NCBI GenBank assembly: GCA_024232965.1
Contig: JACKQF010000012.1
Coordinates: 3,488-67,487 of the forward strand
Origin: Verrucomicrobiaceae bacterium
Lineage (GTDB): Bacteria; Verrucomicrobiota; Verrucomicrobiia; Verrucomicrobiales; Verrucomicrobiaceae
Direction of reading: 5' to 3'
DNA: 64,000 nucleotides
A program made the translations under genes and the position numbers. The notes beneath the pieces are model-generated. The model made no database searches. It saw only the letters and a program-made list of their open reading frames with translations, and was not told the origin of the DNA. Positions 60,314-64,000 of the stretch are shown one piece after another (the stretch's first letter is position 1; the number at the start of each line of letters is the position of its first letter).

Positions 60314-61327
60314 TCACCAACGCACGACGGAGCTAGCCCAGGTCAGGCCTGCGCCAAAGGCCACGAGAAGCAGGATGTCGCCGCGCTTGATGACGCCAGC
60401 GCGATTGGCCTCGTCTAGCGCCAACGGGATGGATGCGGCAGAGGTGTTGCCATACTTCTGCAAATTCACAAAGGTGCGCTCGGCTGGCACGCCCAAGCGA
60501 TCCACGATGGCGGAAATGATGCGCTGGTTCGCCTGATGGGCGATGACCTTCGTCACATCATCAGCCTTTAAGCCTGCGCGCTCCAGGGCCTGCTCACAAG
60601 CTTCCTTCATCCGGGTCACGGCGTGACGGAAGACTTCTTTGCCCTCCATGTAGATGGACTTCACCTGCTCATCGACGTTTTCTTGCGTGATTGGTTCCGC
60701 AGAAGCTCCGCCGGGGACCTTGAGAATGCCGGTCAGATTGCCGTCACAGCCCATGATAGTAGACAGTACACGTCCTGGTGCATCCTCCTCCTCATTGCGC
60801 CGCAACACCACCGCACCAGCCCCATCACCAAACAGAACGCAAGTATTACGATCCTTCCAGTTGACCAGACTACTAAGCTTTTCCGCCCCAATGACCAGCG
60901 CGCAGCGGCGATTGCCGGTATTGAGGAAGTGACGTGCGGTCTGGAGCGCAAACAGGAAGCCCGAGCAGGCCGCATTCATGTCGAAGGCCACGGCATTGCT
61001 AGCACCCAATTTTTGCTGCACAAAGCAGGCAGTCGATGGGAAAAACATGTCCTGTGTGACGGTGGCGACGATGATCAGATCGATCTCGCTGGCATCCACC
61101 CCGGCCATTTCCATGGCATTCCGCGCGGCGGCGGTGGCCATGTCGCTCGTGGTCTCGTTATCAGCGGCGATCCGGCGCTCCTTGATGCCGGTGCGGGAGG
61201 TAATCCATTCGTCGGTCGTGTCCACGATCTTTTCCAGATCCGCATTGGTCATGATGCGCTCAGGGACATAACTGCCGGTGCCGATCAGGCTGGATGAGCA
61301 AAAGGGATGTGATTCAGGGGCTGACAT
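60314..61327 (-). CDS. fabH: Beta-ketoacyl-ACP synthase III
   Basis: 337 aa. Starts fatty-acid synthesis by condensing acetyl-CoA with malonyl-ACP. Catalytic triad: Cys121 in FDMNAACSGFLFALQ, His264 in VIAHQANQRI and Asn294 in QKYGNTSAASIPLAL. The opening GTGSYVPERIMTNADLEKIVDTTDEWITSRTGI is typical, and GILKVPGGASAEP and the C-terminal LLVAFGAGLTWASSVVRW are standard. Its start overlaps the end of plsX by 14 bases, the common plsX-fabH coupling of lipid operons. Confidence 0.96.
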   Translation of the reverse strand: MSAPESHPFCSSSLIGTGSYVPERIMTNADLEKIVDTTDEWITSRTGIKERRIAADNETTSDMATAAARNAMEMAGVDASEIDLIIVATVTQDMFFPSTACFVQQKLGASNAVAFDMNAACSGFLFALQTARHFLNTGNRRCALVIGAEKLSSLVNWKDRNTCVLFGDGAGAVVLRRNEEEDAPGRVLSTIMGCDGNLTGILKVPGGASAEPITQENVDEQVKSIYMEGKEVFRHAVTRMKEACEQALERAGLKADDVTKVIAHQANQRIISAIVDRLGVPAERTFVNLQKYGNTSAASIPLALDEANRAGVIKRGDILLLVAFGAGLTWASSVVRW

Positions 61328-62336
61328 GATGGGATGAGGCGTAGAGGGTGGCGGCCTCCTGGATATGTGGGTTCACCTTATGTGAAATCGTTTCACAGGC
61401 CATGCGCAACGCATTTTTCATCGCGTAAGCGCTCGCGCCGCCATGCGCGATGATGGTGATGCCGTTGAGTCCCAGCAGCGGCATGCCGCCGGACTCGTCT
61501 GCATTGGTTTTAGTGTTGATTCGTTTAAAGGCAGGCTTTGCTAGCATGCCGCCGATCTTGGTGCGTGTGGACGACATGATCTCCGTCTTGATCATGCCAA
61601 ACATGGCACGAGATAGGGCTTCCGCGCTCTTTAGAATTATGTTGCCAGTGAAGCCGTCGGTCACCACTACGTCCGGTGGCGTCTCCCACAGGTCATGACC
61701 TTCAACATTGCCGATGAAGTTGATGCCCGAAGCGTGCCGCAGCAGTTTGCCGGCTTCCTTGCACAAAGCATTGCCTTTGGCCTCCTCCGTGCCGTTGGAC
61801 ATCAGACCTACCCTTGGATTGGCGATGCCCAGTACATGGCGGGCGTAGGCGGTACCCATGATGGCATTTTCGACCAGGTTGGATGCCTCGCTATCGGGAT
61901 TCGCACCCGCGTCGATAAGGATCCAGCGATTCGTTCGCGACGGCATCACGGAGGCAATTGCCGGACGGTCGATGTGGGGCAGCGTGCGGAATTTGATCAG
62001 CGAGGCTGCGACCGCCGCACCCGTGTGTCCTGCACTTACCACCGCCTCTGCGCGGCCATCTTTGACCAGTTCAACGGCCCTGGAAATGGAGCTGTCCTTC
62101 TTTTTGCGGACTGCATCCAGGCCGCTATCGCTCATTTCCACCACCTGGGAGGCTGGGATAATCTCCAATTTGGGGCTCTTTACCCCCTGGGCAGCCAGCT
62201 CGGCCTCGATGACCTCGGGCTGACCGACAAGAAACAGCCGCTCGATCTGCGGCAAGGTATCCAGAGCAAGCTTGACGCCGCCCACGGGGTTAGCCGGGGC
62301 GTGGTCGCCGCCCATGACGTCCAACGCGATATTCAT
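61314..62336 (-). CDS. plsX: Phosphate acyltransferase PlsX
   Basis: 340 aa. Makes acyl-phosphate from acyl-ACP for phospholipid synthesis. Family marks: IALDVMGGDHAPANPVGGV at the N-terminus, VVSAGHTGAAVAASLI, DAGANPDSEASNLVENAIMG, GLMSNGTEEAKGNALCKEAGKLL, VVVTDGFTGNIILKSAEALSRAMFG and GVNGITIIAHG-like LNGITIIAHGGASAYAMKNALR. No Shine-Dalgarno was seen before its ATG, and no rpmF lies upstream, although rpmF usually precedes plsX. The gap upstream to the dehydrogenase gene is 272 bases and must contain its promoter. Confidence 0.96.
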   Translation of the reverse strand: MNIALDVMGGDHAPANPVGGVKLALDTLPQIERLFLVGQPEVIEAELAAQGVKSPKLEIIPASQVVEMSDSGLDAVRKKKDSSISRAVELVKDGRAEAVVSAGHTGAAVAASLIKFRTLPHIDRPAIASVMPSRTNRWILIDAGANPDSEASNLVENAIMGTAYARHVLGIANPRVGLMSNGTEEAKGNALCKEAGKLLRHASGINFIGNVEGHDLWETPPDVVVTDGFTGNIILKSAEALSRAMFGMIKTEIMSSTRTKIGGMLAKPAFKRINTKTNADESGGMPLLGLNGITIIAHGGASAYAMKNALRMACETISHKVNPHIQEAATLYASSHHVSP

Positions 62337-62608
62337 TCAGGAGATAAAATGCTACCAACTCGCCACAAGGGCCAGAAGGCCGCCACGATAAAGCGCGGGC
62401 TGGGGAAATTGCAAACTGGGATTTCACCCCTGATAAAGTAGGCCGCCGCTGAGCGGTGGGGAAAGCGTTTCCGCAGGGCGGCAGCACTAAGAATGCTGTC
62501 ATGTGCATTTTGGGAGGCAAACAGTGCGTGTTGCCGGGTTGAAAGCGGGTTGGATTTGCGCGATGGAGGCCGCTACTCCTGCGCGTATTTTCATCCGCCA
62601 TTCCCTCT
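62337..62608. promoter_or_regulatory. Divergent promoter gap of plsX and the alpha-hydroxy-acid dehydrogenase gene
   Basis: No L32 ribosomal-protein gene was found here. GGAAAGCGTTTCC (62460-62472) is a palindrome with an odd centre. On the plus strand AGGAG (62339-62343) lies five bases before an ATG at 62349 that opens a 30-codon basic reading frame (to 62441); it may be chance. Confidence 0.4.
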
Positions 62609-63757
62609 ATGCCTGACGCATTTAACTCCAACTACCCGTCCATTGAGCACCTCCGCGAGCGCGCACGGAAACGCACCCCGCGCTTTGCCTTTGAGTATTT
62701 GGAAGGCGGGTGCTTCTCGAACATCAATCTTCAGCGCAACACGGACGAGATTCGGGAGGTGCGGCTTCGGCCTTGGTATCTGCGCGATTATCCCGGCTCC
62801 GACCTGAAGACAGAACTTTTTGGCACCACCTACGACGCGCCTTTTGGGGTCTCGCCCATCGGTCTGCAGGGACTCATCTGGCCGCAGGCGACCGAGATCC
62901 TCGCCAAGGCTGCCCATCAACACAACCTCCCCTTCATCCTCAGCACGGTCGCAACCGCAAGCATCGAGACCGTGGCCGAATTGACCGAAGGCAAAGCTTG
63001 GTTTCAGCTCTACCACCCCACCGAGGAAGCGCTGCGCGACAAGTTGATCGAGCGGGTGAAAGACGCGGGCTTTCCGACGCTCGTCATTCTCGCGGATACG
63101 CCCACCTTTGCCTATCGGCCGAAGGAAATCCGCAATGGCCTGTCCATCCCGCCGCGCATGACGCTGCGCAACATCGTGCAGATGATGTTTCACCCCACGT
63201 GGTCGTTCAGCCAGCTCGCCGCAGGTGCGCCGGAGTTCAAGACGATGAAGCCCTACCTGCCAAAGGGCCTGAACATGAAGCACCTCGGCTTGTTCATGAA
63301 CAAGACCTTCTCCGGTCGTCTCAATCCCGCTAAGATCGCGGCCATTCGTGACAAGTGGAAGGGCAAGCTCGTCGTGAAGGGCATTGTGACCGAAGAAGAC
63401 GCGGAAACCGCGCTCGGACTCGGCGTCGATGGCTTCATCGTGTCGAACCACGGCGGACGCCAACTCGACGCAGGGCAGTCCACGATCAAACCGCTCACCG
63501 AGCTCGCGAATAAGTTCGGTCAGCGAACCACTGTGATGATCGACAGCGGCCTGCGCTCCGGCCCGGATGTGGCCTGTGCCATCGCCAGCGGCGCGAAATT
63601 CGCCTTCATGGGCCGCTCCTGGATGTATGGCGTCGGTGCGCTCGGCAAGGCCGGAGGCGATCACACGATGACCATGATCAAACGTCAGCTAAAGCAAGTC
63701 ATGGAACAGGTCGGCTGCGAACGCGTCACCGATCTGCCCAAGCATCTTGTTTCCTGA
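62609..63757 (+). CDS. FMN-dependent alpha-hydroxy-acid dehydrogenase/oxidase
   Basis: 382 aa. Oxidises L-lactate, glycolate or a related 2-hydroxy acid through FMN. TIM-barrel motifs: FAFEYLEGG, FGVSPIGLQGLIWPQATEILAKAAHQHNLPFILSTVATASIE, WFQLYHP, VILADTPTFAYRPKE, LVVKGIVTEEDAETAL (FMN Lys), the active-site FIVSNHGGRQLDAGQST with the catalytic His and substrate-binding Arg, and VMIDSGLRSGPDVACAIASGAKFAFMGRSWMYG (FMN phosphate site). No signal peptide, so cytoplasmic or membrane-peripheral. It is not lldD-typed with certainty; the opening RARKRTPRFAFEYLEGG fits the wider family. Confidence 0.92.
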   Translation: MPDAFNSNYPSIEHLRERARKRTPRFAFEYLEGGCFSNINLQRNTDEIREVRLRPWYLRDYPGSDLKTELFGTTYDAPFGVSPIGLQGLIWPQATEILAKAAHQHNLPFILSTVATASIETVAELTEGKAWFQLYHPTEEALRDKLIERVKDAGFPTLVILADTPTFAYRPKEIRNGLSIPPRMTLRNIVQMMFHPTWSFSQLAAGAPEFKTMKPYLPKGLNMKHLGLFMNKTFSGRLNPAKIAAIRDKWKGKLVVKGIVTEEDAETALGLGVDGFIVSNHGGRQLDAGQSTIKPLTELANKFGQRTTVMIDSGLRSGPDVACAIASGAKFAFMGRSWMYGVGALGKAGGDHTMTMIKRQLKQVMEQVGCERVTDLPKHLVS

Positions 63758-63793
63758 CTTCGCATCCGCACTGCGCCGCCGGGACGCCTGCGA

Positions 63794-64000
63794 TCACTTT
63801 TGCGCTTCCGTCCGGAGCCGCTTTTGCCAGTCTGGATGCTGCTTTTTGTAGTCTTGAAATGGGGTGTGCTCAGGCAGGGAAATCTTGCCGTCTTTGTCCT
63901 TGTCGATGAAGGGAAAGAGCCACTCCCACCCCGGCTTAGCAGTGCTCCATTGTTGAAGCGAATCCCACTCGCCGACTTGAATGTCGCTGCGGTGTTGCTT
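63794..64000 (-). CDS. C-terminal end of an EF-hand exported hydrolase-type protein (cut by the right edge)
   Basis: The minus-strand frame enters from the right edge and ends in a TGA at 63796-63794; the visible 68 residues include GEWDSLQQWSTAKPGWEWLF, FIDKDKDGKISLPEHTPF and a helical KKQHPDWQKRLRTEAQK end. DKDKDGKISLPE is a textbook EF-hand loop with ligands at 1, 3, 5 and 12. Such tails occur on secreted SGNH hydrolases and sialate O-acetylesterase-type proteins of PVC bacteria, but the catalytic part lies outside the window. Confidence 0.65.
   Translation of the reverse strand, partial: KQHRSDIQVGEWDSLQQWSTAKPGWEWLFPFIDKDKDGKISLPEHTPFQDYKKQHPDWQKRLRTEAQK

Overview
The window looks like chromosomal DNA from a Verrucomicrobiota bacterium (PVC superphylum), probably of the Verrucomicrobiales. 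The evidence is the mix of families: secreted sulfatases, DUF1080 and DUF1593 proteins, a DUF1549/DUF1553-DUF1501 pair, a PVC-type heme-binding propeller dehydrogenase, BNR/sialidase-like proteins, Tat-exported Gfo/Idh oxidoreductase, and a cytochrome-WD40 fusion, set among ordinary housekeeping genes. Coding density is high, the DNA is GC-rich, and I saw no tRNA, rRNA, CRISPR array, transposase or prophage. All assignments come from reading protein sequences by eye; no database search was run.

Layout. 1-6.8 kb: a chimeric esterase/sulfatase reading frame running in from the left edge, then (minus strand) an ECF sigma factor, a FecR-type anti-sigma protein and a 1246-aa secreted repeat protein. 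6.9-11.8 kb: plus-strand operon sulfatase, DUF1593, DUF1080, sulfatase. 11.8-13.5 kb: GntR/UTRA repressor divergent from deoC, with a striking palindromic operator between them. 13.5-18.2 kb: pheS, then an amidohydrolase and a PVC-type cytochrome dehydrogenase. 18.3-22.1 kb: DUF1501 and DUF1549/1553 (minus). 22.2-31.7 kb: a minus-strand operon of a 1752-aa multi-propeller sialidase-like enzyme, BASS transporter, APH-fold kinase, HpaI aldolase and Gfo/Idh oxidoreductase, the best candidate for an undescribed catabolic system. 31.9-34.5 kb: exported mutarotase, PP2C phosphatase, thioredoxin-like protein. 34.6-39.6 kb: ABC importer (ATPase, binding protein, fused permease) plus DUF3592. 39.7-42.1 kb: a membrane protein resembling M48 peptidases but without the zinc motif.

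42.7-50.5 kb: a long co-directional minus-strand run mutL, panD, double-VWA membrane protein, SGNH-esterase fusion, Dabb protein, aldo/keto reductase. 50.6-54.5 kb: A-type Fe-S carrier, an unknown membrane protein, mtnP, an HTH-receiver fusion with its own terminator, and trmD. 54.6-58.7 kb: cytochrome-WD40 protein, Tat-exported BNR protein and DUF2851 protein. 58.7-62.3 kb: trpE, fabH and plsX (minus). 62.6-64 kb: FMN-dependent alpha-hydroxy-acid dehydrogenase, and the C-terminal end of an EF-hand protein that runs off the right edge.

How the genes fit together. The accessory part suggests a degrader of sulfated and acidic-sugar-capped polysaccharides: sulfatases, DUF1080 and sialidase-like enzymes act outside the cytoplasm, BASS/ABC transporters bring products in, and the kinase, aldolase, deoC and oxidoreductases handle them. 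Four-base ATGA overlaps or gaps below 35 bases tie most clusters together, so operon inference is fairly safe. Substrates remain inference.
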